From NCBI RefSeq assembly GCF_002836055.1, contig NZ_PJBS01000313.1, positions 1 through 53,443 on the forward strand: 53,443 nt of DNA. The letters run 5' to 3'. Each line of letters starts with the position of its first letter. The first letter of the stretch is position 1. The notes beneath the pieces were generated by a model. That model was not told the DNA's origin. It searched no databases and was given only the letters and a program-made list of their open reading frames with translations. Positions 43,293 through 52,514 of this stretch are shown in pieces. The translations under genes and the position numbers were made by a program. The DNA comes from Psychroflexus sp. MES1-P1E (GTDB taxonomy: Bacteria > Bacteroidota > Bacteroidia > Flavobacteriales > Flavobacteriaceae).

Positions 43293-44603
43293 ATGTCTAA
43301 GATATCTGGCTTTTCCAAGTTGACCAAAGGAGAAAAAGTGAAATGGGTTACAGATCATTACTTATCAAATTACCCAAAGGCTAAAACAGTGATTCAACAG
43401 TATTGGAATTCTGACAAATTGTTACAGAGATTACATGACGAATTTACCGAAAACACCATTTCAAATTACTATTTACCACTTGGCATTGCTCCTAATTTTG
43501 ATATTGATGGTGAGCTTTACGCTCTCCCAATGGCTATAGAAGAAAGCTCTGTAATCGCAGCTGCTAGTAAAGCTGCAAAGTTTTGGCAAGACAAAGGCGG
43601 ATTCAAAACTGAAGTACTTGGCACAACTAAGGTAGGCCATGTTCATTTTGATTTCAAAGGAGACACGGAAGAACTTAAGCATTTTTTTACACAGATAAAG
43701 CCTTTATTTTTCTCGGCAACAACTGGCATTACCAAAAACATGGTGAAACGCGGGGGTGGTATCAAAGACATTCAACTTATAGACAAAACTCAACAGCTAG
43801 ATAATTACTTTCAGCTGTATTGCACCTTCGAAACTAAGGATGCTATGGGAGCCAACTTTATTAATTCTTGTTTAGAGCAATTTGGACAAACTCTTGAAAC
43901 AGAAGCCTCGACTTATGAAGCTTTTAAAACTCAAAACGAGTTTCCAGAGGTGATTATGTGCATTCTGTCTAATTATGTTCCAGAATGTTTAGTAAGAGCT
44001 GAAGTCTCTTGCCTGATTTCAGACCTTGGCGAAACACAAGAAAAAGCTAATCATTTTGTTAAAAAATTCTCACAAGCTATTAAAATCGCCAAAATAGAAC
44101 CTTACCGGGCAGTCACTCATAATAAAGGAATTATGAACGGTGTTGATGCCTTGGTTTTAGCTACGGGAAATGACTTTAGAGCTGTGGAGGCAGGCGTTCA
44201 TGCATATGCAGCTAAAGAAGGGAGTTACTCGAGCTTAACCCATATAGAAGCTAAGCATGGTGTTTTTAAATTTTGGATAGAAATTCCTCTTGCTTTAGGG
44301 ACCATTGGAGGCCTTACCAGCTTACACCCTTTAGTTAAGCTTTCCTTAGCCATGTTGGGAAATCCAAGCGCGGAAAAACTGATGCGAATTACAGCAGTTG
44401 CAGGTCTTGCTCAAAACTTTGCCGCCATCGATTCTTTAGTGACTACTGGTATACAAAAAGGGCATATGAAAATGCACTTGATGAATATTTTAAATCAATT
44501 TGAAGCTAACAAAGGTGAGCGAATGCAAGCTGTGGAGTATTTCAAAACACATACAGTGACACATTCTGAAGTGATTTCCTTACTAGAAAGACTACGTTCC
44601 TAA
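43293..44603 (+). CDS. Class II hydroxymethylglutaryl-CoA reductase
   Basis: This is a 436-residue enzyme that makes mevalonate from HMG-CoA. Motifs fit the class II (Pseudomonas mevalonii/lactic-acid-bacteria) type: FDIDGELYALPMAIEESSVI with the catalytic Glu, AVTHNKGIMNGVDAL with the Lys, LATGNDFRAVEAG with the Asp, and GHMKMHL with the His near the C-terminus. Class II enzymes are often called degradative. Here the coupling to a GHMP kinase (TAATG overlap) points to a biosynthetic mevalonate pathway for isoprenoids, as known in flavobacteria. Other pathway genes are not in the window. Confidence 0.93.
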   Translation: MSKISGFSKLTKGEKVKWVTDHYLSNYPKAKTVIQQYWNSDKLLQRLHDEFTENTISNYYLPLGIAPNFDIDGELYALPMAIEESSVIAAASKAAKFWQDKGGFKTEVLGTTKVGHVHFDFKGDTEELKHFFTQIKPLFFSATTGITKNMVKRGGGIKDIQLIDKTQQLDNYFQLYCTFETKDAMGANFINSCLEQFGQTLETEASTYEAFKTQNEFPEVIMCILSNYVPECLVRAEVSCLISDLGETQEKANHFVKKFSQAIKIAKIEPYRAVTHNKGIMNGVDALVLATGNDFRAVEAGVHAYAAKEGSYSSLTHIEAKHGVFKFWIEIPLALGTIGGLTSLHPLVKLSLAMLGNPSAEKLMRITAVAGLAQNFAAIDSLVTTGIQKGHMKMHLMNILNQFEANKGERMQAVEYFKTHTVTHSEVISLLERLRS

Positions 44604-45514
44604 TGGACACACAAACGTTTTACAGCCACGGCAAGCTTCTTATTACAGGAGAATATTTAGTACTCGATGGAGCTAAAGCCTTGGCGATACCTTGCAAATT
44701 TGGGCAACACTTAAAAGTCTCTCCTTCGTCAAGCCAATTTTCACGATGGATAAGCTACACTCAACAAAACGAAGTTTGGCTAGATATTGAATTTGATCTT
44801 TTATCCATAACAAAACAAAACAAAACATCTGAATCTGATATAGAGACTCGGCTTTTTCAGATCTTATATGAAGCTTTTCAATTGAATCCTAAAGTCTTTA
44901 CTCAAAACTATCGGTTCGAAACTCATCTTGAGTTTCCTAGAGATTGGGGCTTGGGAACATCGTCTACTTTAATAGCTAATATTGCAAAGTGGACGAATGT
45001 AAATCCCTATAAATTATTAGCTAAAACTTTTGGAGGTAGCGGTTATGATGTTGCTTGTGCTGAGTCTGGTTCAGCTTTAATATACCAGCTCGAAAACCAT
45101 CTACCAACAGTAGACTTTGCAAAAATCCCAGAAGCGATAAAATCTCATGTGTATTTTGTGCATTTAGGTCAAAAACAAAATAGCCGAAGTGCTATCTTTA
45201 ATTATAGGAAAAGCAAACCATTACAACTCGCGGATTACATTTCAAAAACTGATGAGATCACCTCAGAAATGTTGGCGGTTAAATCTTTAGAGCATTTTCA
45301 AAGCCTAATAGACCGTCACGAATCTCTCCTATCTGAAATTCTTCAATTAGAGCCTGTTCAAAACCGCTTATTTGCTGATTTTCGGGGTAGCATAAAAAGT
45401 CTTGGAGCTTGGGGAGGAGATTTCGTTATGGCCGTAAGTAAAAGCAATCCGAAATCCTATTTTAAATCTAAAGGCTATCCTACTATTTTGAACTATTCAG
45501 ATATGGCTTTATAA
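44603..45514 (+). CDS. GYDIA-type GHMP kinase, mevalonate-pathway candidate
   Basis: This is a 303-residue GHMP-superfamily kinase. The N-terminal KLLITGEYLVLDGAKALAIP is the substrate-side motif. The ATP loop is FPRDWGLGTSSTLIANIAKW (P-x-x-x-G-L-G-S/T-S). The third block is GGSGYDVACAESGSALIY, here GYDVA rather than GYDIA. The C-terminal GAWGGDFVMAV completes the family pattern. It is translationally coupled to HMG-CoA reductase, so mevalonate or a phosphorylated derivative is the likely substrate; this is an inference. It ends just before a 17-bp terminator. Confidence 0.9.
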   Translation: MDTQTFYSHGKLLITGEYLVLDGAKALAIPCKFGQHLKVSPSSSQFSRWISYTQQNEVWLDIEFDLLSITKQNKTSESDIETRLFQILYEAFQLNPKVFTQNYRFETHLEFPRDWGLGTSSTLIANIAKWTNVNPYKLLAKTFGGSGYDVACAESGSALIYQLENHLPTVDFAKIPEAIKSHVYFVHLGQKQNSRSAIFNYRKSKPLQLADYISKTDEITSEMLAVKSLEHFQSLIDRHESLLSEILQLEPVQNRLFADFRGSIKSLGAWGGDFVMAVSKSNPKSYFKSKGYPTILNYSDMAL

Positions 45515-45552
45515 ACAAAACCCCTTTTAGTAAGGACTAAAAGGGGTTTTGT
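45515..45552. terminator. Perfect 17-bp bidirectional terminator
   Basis: Arms 45515-45531 and 45536-45552 are exact reverse complements around AAGG, with CCCC/GGGG in the stem flanked by A and T runs on both sides. It separates the convergent GHMP kinase and PpiD genes and should stop transcription from both directions. Confidence 0.85.
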
Positions 45553-45576
45553 AAGTTAGTAGTAAATACCTAGTGA

Positions 45577-47691
45577 TTAGTACACCAAATGACGATTATC
45601 CTCTATCTCTTTACTGTTCTTTAAAGCTTCGATAATAGGGCTTGTTCTAGGGTTTAATAAAGAGCGTGTTCTTTTCTCTGTTTCTTCTTTAGCAACAGCT
45701 CTATAAGATGGTAGAGCTTGTGCACCATTCTTCTCCAGAAGTTTTATAACATATACCCCCGTTTTTCCCTGTAAAGGTTTAGAAATATCATTGACGCTCA
45801 TAGCAAAAGCAGCACCTACTATTTTGGGCTCTGTCCCACCTCCAGGAATAAATGGATTGCTGATGTTAACCGAAGATGCTTTTTGTTTGATTACACCAAA
45901 TGATATAGCAACAGCATTCAAGTCTTTCCCTTCTATTTGGGATTTAATTTGTTCAGCTTGTTTTTGTTTTCTTAAAATCGGGGTAACAATGGCAGAGGCT
46001 TCTTCTGTTGACTGTAAGCCTTTCTTAGAAGTTTTAGTCACTCTTGCCACAATGTATCCGCTTCCTGTATCAAAACTCTTAATATCTCCTGTCTTAGTTT
46101 CTCCCTCAAAAGCCCACTTTACGATAGAGCGTTGACGACCTACACCTGGAATACTTTCATCCAATTTATTAATTCCATTAACAGGCTTTACAGTAAGACC
46201 GGTACTATCAGCCTCTTTTCTAAAGTCATTATCTTTTGCTGATAATTCAAATTTGCTAGACGATCGGTATAGTTCGTTTAGTGTTTTTTCTGAAGGCTCG
46301 ACTCTTTTAGTGACTGTAGCTACTTTTAAAGCATCTTTAAGAGAGGTCCTGTCTTCAAGATAAATAACGTGAAATCCAAAATCGGTTTCTACAAGTCCAT
46401 AACTATTGACTTTAGCTTCATCGAATACATAATCATTGAATTCTGGAACAAGAGCTCCGTAAATGATCCAATTAAGTTGACCTCCATTTTCTGCACTTTG
46501 GCGATCTGAAGAAAATTCACCAGCCAACTCAGCAAACTTGCTGGAGCTTTTACTCACCACAGCCGTTAAACTATCTGCTAGAAATTTGGCTTCCTCTTTT
46601 GTTCTAGTTACTGAAGCATCTACTCGAGAACCATTATAAGTAACTAAAATATGGCTCGTTTTTACAGAATCTGCTTTTTGAGTACGCTCTACGAGTTTTG
46701 AGATTTTATAGCTTTCATTTTCATAATAAGGGCCATAAACATCGTTCACCTCCAACTCTAAAATAGCTTGGGCAAATTCACCTTTCATGTTATACTCGAA
46801 GGTATAGTTATCAGTGTATGGCGTCTCTGAATGAACAGCAATAAACTCTTGAAGATCATCTGTAGTATTAAAATTAGATAAGCCTTCCGCTTCTTCTACC
46901 TTCTCGTCAGTCGTAAGTTTTGTGACCTCGTCTAAAACGAAAGAGTTATCTTCTTCTGAAGGTGTTTCTTCAAAATACACATACTCCAAATTACGCTTAG
47001 CATCTTGCTGAAATCTTTCTTTGTGGACGTTGATATAATTTTGAATATCAGTTTTTGTGACTTCAACTTCTTCACCCTTATCAAAAGGAACTTTTACGAA
47101 TTCAAAAGTAAGGTTGTCATTTTCTTGGTGATAAATTTGTTTGCCTTCCAATAAGGTAATTTGTACTCCTGCCTTCACCATATTAAAATAAAGTTGTGAC
47201 TTAGCATTCACTTCCATAGATTGCTCGAAGTTAACCCATTGTTGATATTGTTGTGGAGACGTTATCTTCAACTCAGCTATGAACTGCTTTAATTTTGCTT
47301 CATCAAAAAACCCAGCATCGTTAGAAAACCTTGGGTCTCCAGCTAATTGTTGAGACATAGCATCTGTGATCTGGTCTGCACCTACTTCTAGACCTAAGCT
47401 TTCAAACTCTTGTTCTAACAACGTTCTGCGTAAGTTGTTTTCCCAAGCTTGGTTTGCCGCTTGCAATGTGCTTACTCGCCCTTGGCTTTGTTGCACGATA
47501 TTTTCTACTTCAGCAGCAAATTCTTCTCTACCTATTTCTTCATCACCAATTACACCAACACTGCTAGTTGCTTTGTCTGAAGAAAATCCTCCATTTTTGA
47601 ATAAATCTGTAAGTACAAAAGCAAATAAAGCTAAAGCTATAATTACAATAAGAAAAACTGTTCGTTCTCTAATTTTACTGAGTATTGCCAT
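45577..47691 (-). CDS. PpiD/SurA-like peptidyl-prolyl isomerase
   Basis: This is a 704-residue membrane-anchored periplasmic chaperone. One N-terminal helix (TVFLIVIIALALFAFVLTDL) precedes a SurA-N-like helical domain. The parvulin domain is at about 340-450, seen as KTSHILVTYNGS, FAELAGEFSSDRQSAENGGQ, LNWIIYGALVPEF and FGFHVIYLEDR. A long C-terminal part follows, ending in a region that resembles a second, weaker parvulin copy (IPGGGTEPKIVGAAFAM). It likely helps folding of outer-membrane and secreted proteins. It ends the coaX-to-ppiD run of envelope genes. Confidence 0.92.
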   Translation of the reverse strand: MAILSKIRERTVFLIVIIALALFAFVLTDLFKNGGFSSDKATSSVGVIGDEEIGREEFAAEVENIVQQSQGRVSTLQAANQAWENNLRRTLLEQEFESLGLEVGADQITDAMSQQLAGDPRFSNDAGFFDEAKLKQFIAELKITSPQQYQQWVNFEQSMEVNAKSQLYFNMVKAGVQITLLEGKQIYHQENDNLTFEFVKVPFDKGEEVEVTKTDIQNYINVHKERFQQDAKRNLEYVYFEETPSEEDNSFVLDEVTKLTTDEKVEEAEGLSNFNTTDDLQEFIAVHSETPYTDNYTFEYNMKGEFAQAILELEVNDVYGPYYENESYKISKLVERTQKADSVKTSHILVTYNGSRVDASVTRTKEEAKFLADSLTAVVSKSSSKFAELAGEFSSDRQSAENGGQLNWIIYGALVPEFNDYVFDEAKVNSYGLVETDFGFHVIYLEDRTSLKDALKVATVTKRVEPSEKTLNELYRSSSKFELSAKDNDFRKEADSTGLTVKPVNGINKLDESIPGVGRQRSIVKWAFEGETKTGDIKSFDTGSGYIVARVTKTSKKGLQSTEEASAIVTPILRKQKQAEQIKSQIEGKDLNAVAISFGVIKQKASSVNISNPFIPGGGTEPKIVGAAFAMSVNDISKPLQGKTGVYVIKLLEKNGAQALPSYRAVAKEETEKRTRSLLNPRTSPIIEALKNSKEIEDNRHLVY

Positions 47692-47840
47692 TTTAAGATA
47701 TTTTAAGAAATCTAGTGAGCGAAAATAAGATAATTAGCCCATATATAGAATTTTGTCGTTTAAAATATTTGAAACTCTTTTAAGTGATAAATTTGAATTA
47801 AAATTGAAATAAAACCATAGAGTATAACCTAGCTATAGGT

Positions 47841-49130
47841 CTATTCTGAGGTGTCAAGCTTAATAGAAACCAACTCTATCTTTTTGCTAGAAGCTTCCAG
47901 AATTTTTATTTTAAATTGATCTATCTCTACTTCTTCACCTACCTCTGGGATTTCTTCAGTCGTATTTACGATCATTCCACCCAAAGTTTCATAATTTTCA
48001 CTTTCTGGAAGATTTACTTTATATTTTTCATTGATGTAATCAACATCTAACCGTGCTGAGAATTTATAAAAATTGCCTCTTATTTTCTCTTCTACCAAAA
48101 CCACAGAATCGTGCTCGTCTTCAATCTCACCAAACAGCTCTTCTACAATATCTTCTACTGTCATCATACCACTTGTTCCTCCATATTCATCAACAACCAC
48201 AGCAATACTCTTTCGTTTTTTAATAAGGATATTAAGGATTTCTTTAACCAACATCGTTTCAGGCACAAAAACAACTGGCATCAGGATACTTTTGATGTCT
48301 TGTGGATTCCTAAACATTTCAAAAGAATGGATATAGCCTACAATGTCGTCGTTGCTTTCTTTATAGACTAGTAATTTAGACAAACCGGTTTTTGTGAAAA
48401 TTTGGACTAAGTCTTGAATGCCATCCGAAATATCGACAGCCACAATCTCATTACGTGGAATCATGACTTCGCGAGCTTTAACTTCGGAGAATTGTAAAGC
48501 ATTTTGAAATATTTGTATTTCAGAATCTATATCCTGATTGAACTCAACGGTTTCCATTTGTTCGTTGATGTAATCACCAAGTTCTACTTTACTGAAGTTG
48601 AGCTGCACTTTATCCCCTTCAATTTTGAAAATTTTCTTTAGAATAAAATCAGATACCCAGATCACAAAACTGGAAATAAAACTGAATAAGTAATAAAAAA
48701 TAAATGCAGGAACGCTGAATACCTTGAGTAATACATTGGCATAAATCTGAAAAAAGACCTTCGGTAAAAATTCTGCTGTAAAGAGAATGACGAGTGTAGA
48801 AATTAAGGTTTGCGTAAACAAACTGGCTTCAACAATAAGATAACTAAAAAATTCATTTTGTAAAGGCCGGAGAGTTTCAAACCAATTCATAATGAGATCG
48901 CCCATAAAAAAACCATATACCACTAAAGCGATATTGTTGCCTACCAGCATTGTAGCGATAAATTTGGAAGGTTTTTTCGTTAAGGTTTTAAGCACACTGG
49001 CAATGAGGTTGCTTTGGTTCTTTTGAAGTTCGATATGCACCTTATTGGCAGACACAAAAGCGATTTCCATACCAGAAAAAAAGGCCGAAAGTAACAAGCA
49101 TAAAACGATAATGAGGACTTCTGTACTCAT
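47841..49130 (-). CDS. CNNM/HlyC-CorC family membrane protein with CBS domains
   Basis: This is a 429-residue protein. A DUF21 (CNNM) membrane domain spans about 1-170 (SAFFSGMEIAFVSANKVHIE, TMLVGNNIALVVYGFFMGD). Two CBS domains follow (REVMIPRNEIVAVDI, RKSIAVVVDEYGGTSGMMTV and EDIVEELFGEIEDE). A CorC/HlyC C-terminal domain (LDVDYINEKYKVNLPESENY) completes it. Such proteins transport or sense Mg2+ and similar ions. Flavobacterial GldE, linked to gliding motility, has the same architecture, but I cannot assign that identity here. It starts at the last base of the small membrane gene upstream. Confidence 0.92.
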   Translation of the reverse strand: MSTEVLIIVLCLLLSAFFSGMEIAFVSANKVHIELQKNQSNLIASVLKTLTKKPSKFIATMLVGNNIALVVYGFFMGDLIMNWFETLRPLQNEFFSYLIVEASLFTQTLISTLVILFTAEFLPKVFFQIYANVLLKVFSVPAFIFYYLFSFISSFVIWVSDFILKKIFKIEGDKVQLNFSKVELGDYINEQMETVEFNQDIDSEIQIFQNALQFSEVKAREVMIPRNEIVAVDISDGIQDLVQIFTKTGLSKLLVYKESNDDIVGYIHSFEMFRNPQDIKSILMPVVFVPETMLVKEILNILIKKRKSIAVVVDEYGGTSGMMTVEDIVEELFGEIEDEHDSVVLVEEKIRGNFYKFSARLDVDYINEKYKVNLPESENYETLGGMIVNTTEEIPEVGEEVEIDQFKIKILEASSKKIELVSIKLDTSE

Positions 49131-49321
49131 TATCGTTTATTTTTTTGTTCAATTTTATTTCTAAAACGTCTTTTGAAAAAAAACATAAACACCGCAAGGG
49201 CAGAAAAAAATAGATATAGATAAGCTCTACCTTCGCTATCTGCCCAAGTCCTTATGGCTTCTATGATAAAAAAAATGGCGAAAGCGATATAGGCAAATTC
49301 AAAATATTTGAAAAATTTCAT
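49130..49321 (-). CDS. Small two-helix membrane protein, unknown function
   Basis: This is a 63-residue protein with two predicted helices (FEFAYIAFAIFFIIEAIRTW and YLYLFFSALAVFMFFF) and a basic tail (KRRFRNKIEQKNKR). It overlaps lptC by 4 nt and shares one base with the CNNM gene, so its reading frame is fixed by the operon. The protein looks genuine: small membrane genes in this position are common in flavobacteria. No function can be read from it; the position suggests envelope biogenesis. Confidence 0.8.
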   Translation of the reverse strand: MKFFKYFEFAYIAFAIFFIIEAIRTWADSEGRAYLYLFFSALAVFMFFFKRRFRNKIEQKNKR

Positions 49322-49878
49322 TGGTCTTGGATATATTGGATACCTGTGTTAGTTCTTGAGTTGAAGGTATTAAATTTCTGATCGGAATCAAAGCCTTCTC
49401 CTTGGTTTCTAGCTCCATTGGAAAGTTGCAATTCGTAATTGTAATCTGTGAAAAGCCATTCTCGTTTTTGATCCCAATAAAGTTGAGGGCTTCTCATAAT
49501 TGTACTATCGGAGGTCACAATACTTACGTTTTGTCTTAAGTCGATAAGTCCAGTTTCCAAATATTGAATAGCATAGTCTGAAGTTACCGTATTTTTACTA
49601 GAGTCTTCTTCAAAAAAATCGAGCTCAATACCTTGAGGAAATTCTCTAAAAGGGAATTCCCTATTAGAGAAGTCTAGCATTTCTGGACTTCTCAAATTAG
49701 CTTTTACAAAGCCACTGTCTGTATAGAAAAGGTTAAGGTCATATACCTTGGATTGAGGTTCTAGAAAATCTTTTTCCATCTCCTTTACATCTCTAAGGTT
49801 TCCCTCACACGCAAAAAGCATTGCTGTAAAAATACATACAGCAATGCTTTTGTAAATGAGTGATTCTTTTTTTGCCAT
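49318..49878 (-). CDS. lptC: LptC-like lipoprotein, LPS export
   Basis: This is a 186-residue protein with a lipoprotein-type signal (IYKSIAVCIFTAMLFACEG) and a jellyroll LptC/LptA-like domain. Visible segments are GFVKANLRSPEMLDF, GIELDFFEEDS and YLETGLIDLRQNVSIVTSDS. The beta-strand repeats fit a bridge that carries LPS from the inner-membrane LptBFG to LptA. I start at the ATG at 49878, one base after the TPR gene stop, because the longer frame merely overlaps that gene. In E. coli LptC is anchored by a helix; a lipid anchor is usual in Bacteroidota. Confidence 0.85.
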   Translation of the reverse strand: MAKKESLIYKSIAVCIFTAMLFACEGNLRDVKEMEKDFLEPQSKVYDLNLFYTDSGFVKANLRSPEMLDFSNREFPFREFPQGIELDFFEEDSSKNTVTSDYAIQYLETGLIDLRQNVSIVTSDSTIMRSPQLYWDQKREWLFTDYNYELQLSNGARNQGEGFDSDQKFNTFNSRTNTGIQYIQDQ

Positions 49879-49879
49879 T

Positions 49880-51250
49880 TTAGAGGGTTGGTACAACCAC
49901 ACTTTCACGTATCCAACAGTTAGAAAAAGATATTTTCTTACCTGCTGCATCTTCTTGGAAGATGTCTGATTTTTGTGGAGCTCTTCCCTTATAGCTTGCT
50001 GCAGTGGCAGTAGCTGTAGAACTTAAAGATGGATCTACACGACCAGCTCTTGAAGCATAATCTGCAGCCAACCAGTAAACTGATCTTTTGTCAAAAACAG
50101 ATTCACCACAGTTATTTGCACTTTTAGCATACATATCCGCTATCTTTAAATAGGCGATCCCCATTGAAGGCTTGTTGTCTAAAGCTTTTCTGTAATAACT
50201 CCTAGCTTGAGAAAAACTTCCTTGTGCTTTATAATTATTGGCAATTCTATAGTAAATTCTAGATTTTCTAAATTTATCTGTAGCTAATTCGGCAGCTTCA
50301 TTCAAATATTCTAGTGCTTTTGATCTATTTCCATCGGCTTCTGCAAGTTGTCCCAAAGAATAAGCAGAATTTGCTGATGGCTCTTTTTGATGAAGAGCTT
50401 CTGAAACTTTGAAAAATAAAGGATCTTCTGTACAGTCTTTTGCGGAAAGTCTCGCATTGGCATTTTTTAACCAATCTACATCGTTTTTCTTTTCTTCAAA
50501 GTCTTTCTTGTAAAGTGGGATTAGGTTATCGCAATCTGCTTTAGACCCTAACAAAGAGTTTACACTTCCTTTAATTTTAGTGTAATTTCTTAAATAGATT
50601 TCAGAATTTTTTAAAATCCTAGATTCTCTAGATGTCAATTCTTCTTGCGCTTCTTGTTTCTCTATTAAGGGTTTTGCTTCAGTTGCTTTGTCATTTTCTT
50701 GAGTTTCAATCAAGTCAATGACCTCGTCGTACTTATCAAATAAAAATTGGATATCTCTTTCTCCAGTATCGTTTAAGTCATTGGCGATTCTAAAGTAGGC
50801 ATAGATTGCTACTGGTGAAGAAAAATTGTCCTTATCGATTTCAACAACATCTTCAAAAGCTTCAAGTCTTTCCTCTAAAGTCCCAATTTCATTTTTATAC
50901 TGGATCATTGCTATATCAGCTAGCATATCTCCTTCTTTGGTACCATTAGGGAATTTCTCTAATCGCATTTTTTGATTAGCAATGTATTCCTGAATAAACT
51001 GCGTTTTCTCATCATCAGTTTCTGCTAGATCTATCATATCTTCAAGCATTTTTCCTCCACGTTGATAGATAAGAATGTTTAAATCAGCACAATTTTCTAA
51101 GAGATCCTTATATTTAGGATAGGCATCGTCAAAATTTTTGACTTTTGCGCTCTCATTAAATAAGCTAAGTGTGACATTACAATCTTGAGCATTTGCTATA
51201 CTTAAAGCGAAGAATGCTCCAAAAAGTGTAAAAGCGATTTTAAACTTCAT
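49880..51250 (-). CDS. Secreted tetratricopeptide-repeat protein
   Basis: This is a 456-residue protein with a signal peptide (FKIAFTLFGAFFALSIANAQ) and TPR helices, clearest in the C-terminal half (NSAYSLGQLAEADGNRSKAL, KSRIYYRIANNYKAQGSFSQ, KALDNKPSMGIAYLKIADMY). Probable periplasmic scaffold for protein contacts. The gene order outer-membrane protein, TPR protein, LptC is recurrent in flavobacteria, which points to a role in outer-membrane assembly, but no specific function is known to me. It begins 13 nt after the FadL-like gene. Confidence 0.85.
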   Translation of the reverse strand: MKFKIAFTLFGAFFALSIANAQDCNVTLSLFNESAKVKNFDDAYPKYKDLLENCADLNILIYQRGGKMLEDMIDLAETDDEKTQFIQEYIANQKMRLEKFPNGTKEGDMLADIAMIQYKNEIGTLEERLEAFEDVVEIDKDNFSSPVAIYAYFRIANDLNDTGERDIQFLFDKYDEVIDLIETQENDKATEAKPLIEKQEAQEELTSRESRILKNSEIYLRNYTKIKGSVNSLLGSKADCDNLIPLYKKDFEEKKNDVDWLKNANARLSAKDCTEDPLFFKVSEALHQKEPSANSAYSLGQLAEADGNRSKALEYLNEAAELATDKFRKSRIYYRIANNYKAQGSFSQARSYYRKALDNKPSMGIAYLKIADMYAKSANNCGESVFDKRSVYWLAADYASRAGRVDPSLSSTATATAASYKGRAPQKSDIFQEDAAGKKISFSNCWIRESVVVPTL

Positions 51251-51263
51251 AATTTTAAAGTGT

Positions 51264-52514
51264 TTAATTATATTTAGATTTAATGAACCATTTATCGTTG
51301 AAAGAGAAACTCAAAAATACACTAATGAATTTTTCTTGTATTAAATTATTATTAGTTGTTCCTCTTTCAAAATACTCTACTCCCAAATTAGTATTGGTAA
51401 ACACCCGACCTGCAGGTAAACCTAGTCCAAATGATATGCCAAACTCATCAATACCTTCACCTCGATATTCTAGACCTGTTTGCTCCATTCTAAGACCTGC
51501 CCTATAAACCACTCGTTTAAAGTAACTTACGGGATCGTTGTACCTAGGAATAAAATATCCTCCAAGACGGAAAACATCTGCGTCAATTTGAGCTACCTCA
51601 GGACCAAAATTGTAGGAAAGTGAAGAAAAATCTCCAGCTTGGTAATGTTCGTACTCCAAACCTACAAACCATTTTTTATCTTCCCCTATTCCAGCTCCAA
51701 AAGCTAACATTTCTGGTAATTTTATTTCAGAATCTCTAGGCTCGACATCAAATTCATCTACAACAATTTCAGTGTCGTTTTGGCCAATTTGAATAGTAGC
51801 GAGTTCTCTTCTACTATTTACACTTAAGCTTGAACCTGTTTCGTACCTCAAAGACGTATCAATAGTCAATTTTTCATTTAAATTAAACTTATAGAGAGCA
51901 CCAACATTGTAAGACAATCCATTGATGTCGACAAAATTAAGTTCTCTCGAAGCAAACTGAATCTGGTCTCTAAAAATAAGACTTTTATTCTCAATATCTC
52001 CAAAATTATAATTGATAGTTCCTCCTAATCTAAAATTTTTAAAGGGCTCGAATCCTACAGAAAAGTGAACCGTATTTAACCCACCTCTTCCGTTTAGACG
52101 TGATACAGTTGTCGTGGTCCTTTCTTCTAACTCATAACCCACGGCACTTCTAGGTTTGACTCCAAAACCTACACCAAGATTATTAAAAGGAAGCCCAATA
52201 GCAATGTAATCCAAAGTCAAATAATCTAAGTCATCAGAACCAGAAGCAGACTCCAATTCGACTGAATTGGTTGTAGCTCCAGCGGTAAAAGTTGTTAACT
52301 TCAGATCTGAGTAGGCTGCTGGATTTTTTAAATTCAAATGAATACTATCCCCCAACATTCCTAATCCACCCATAGATCTGTTTTCTACAGTTCCTCTAAA
52401 GGCTTTAGTCCCAATTCCAAGAAAAGAATAAGGTGAGGATGAATTTTCTTGTGCTAAAGCAGAAGAAGTCGTTAAAAGTAGTGCCGAAGTAAAAAGAATA
52501 AATCTAATGAGCAT
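51264..52514 (-). CDS. FadL-like outer-membrane beta-barrel protein
   Basis: This is a 416-residue outer-membrane protein. A signal peptide ending ALLLTTSSALAQ leads into SPYSFLGIGTKAFRG and RSMGGLGMLGDSIHLNLKNP, the N-terminal plug-type region of FadL/TodX relatives. Alternating-residue strands follow to the C-terminus, which ends in a basic/aromatic strand (FNDKWFIKSKYN). It could import hydrophobic compounds; this is unproven. It shares one base with the coaX stop and lies in the coaX-to-ppiD operon. Confidence 0.8.
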   Translation of the reverse strand: MLIRFILFTSALLLTTSSALAQENSSSPYSFLGIGTKAFRGTVENRSMGGLGMLGDSIHLNLKNPAAYSDLKLTTFTAGATTNSVELESASGSDDLDYLTLDYIAIGLPFNNLGVGFGVKPRSAVGYELEERTTTTVSRLNGRGGLNTVHFSVGFEPFKNFRLGGTINYNFGDIENKSLIFRDQIQFASRELNFVDINGLSYNVGALYKFNLNEKLTIDTSLRYETGSSLSVNSRRELATIQIGQNDTEIVVDEFDVEPRDSEIKLPEMLAFGAGIGEDKKWFVGLEYEHYQAGDFSSLSYNFGPEVAQIDADVFRLGGYFIPRYNDPVSYFKRVVYRAGLRMEQTGLEYRGEGIDEFGISFGLGLPAGRVFTNTNLGVEYFERGTTNNNLIQEKFISVFLSFSFNDKWFIKSKYN

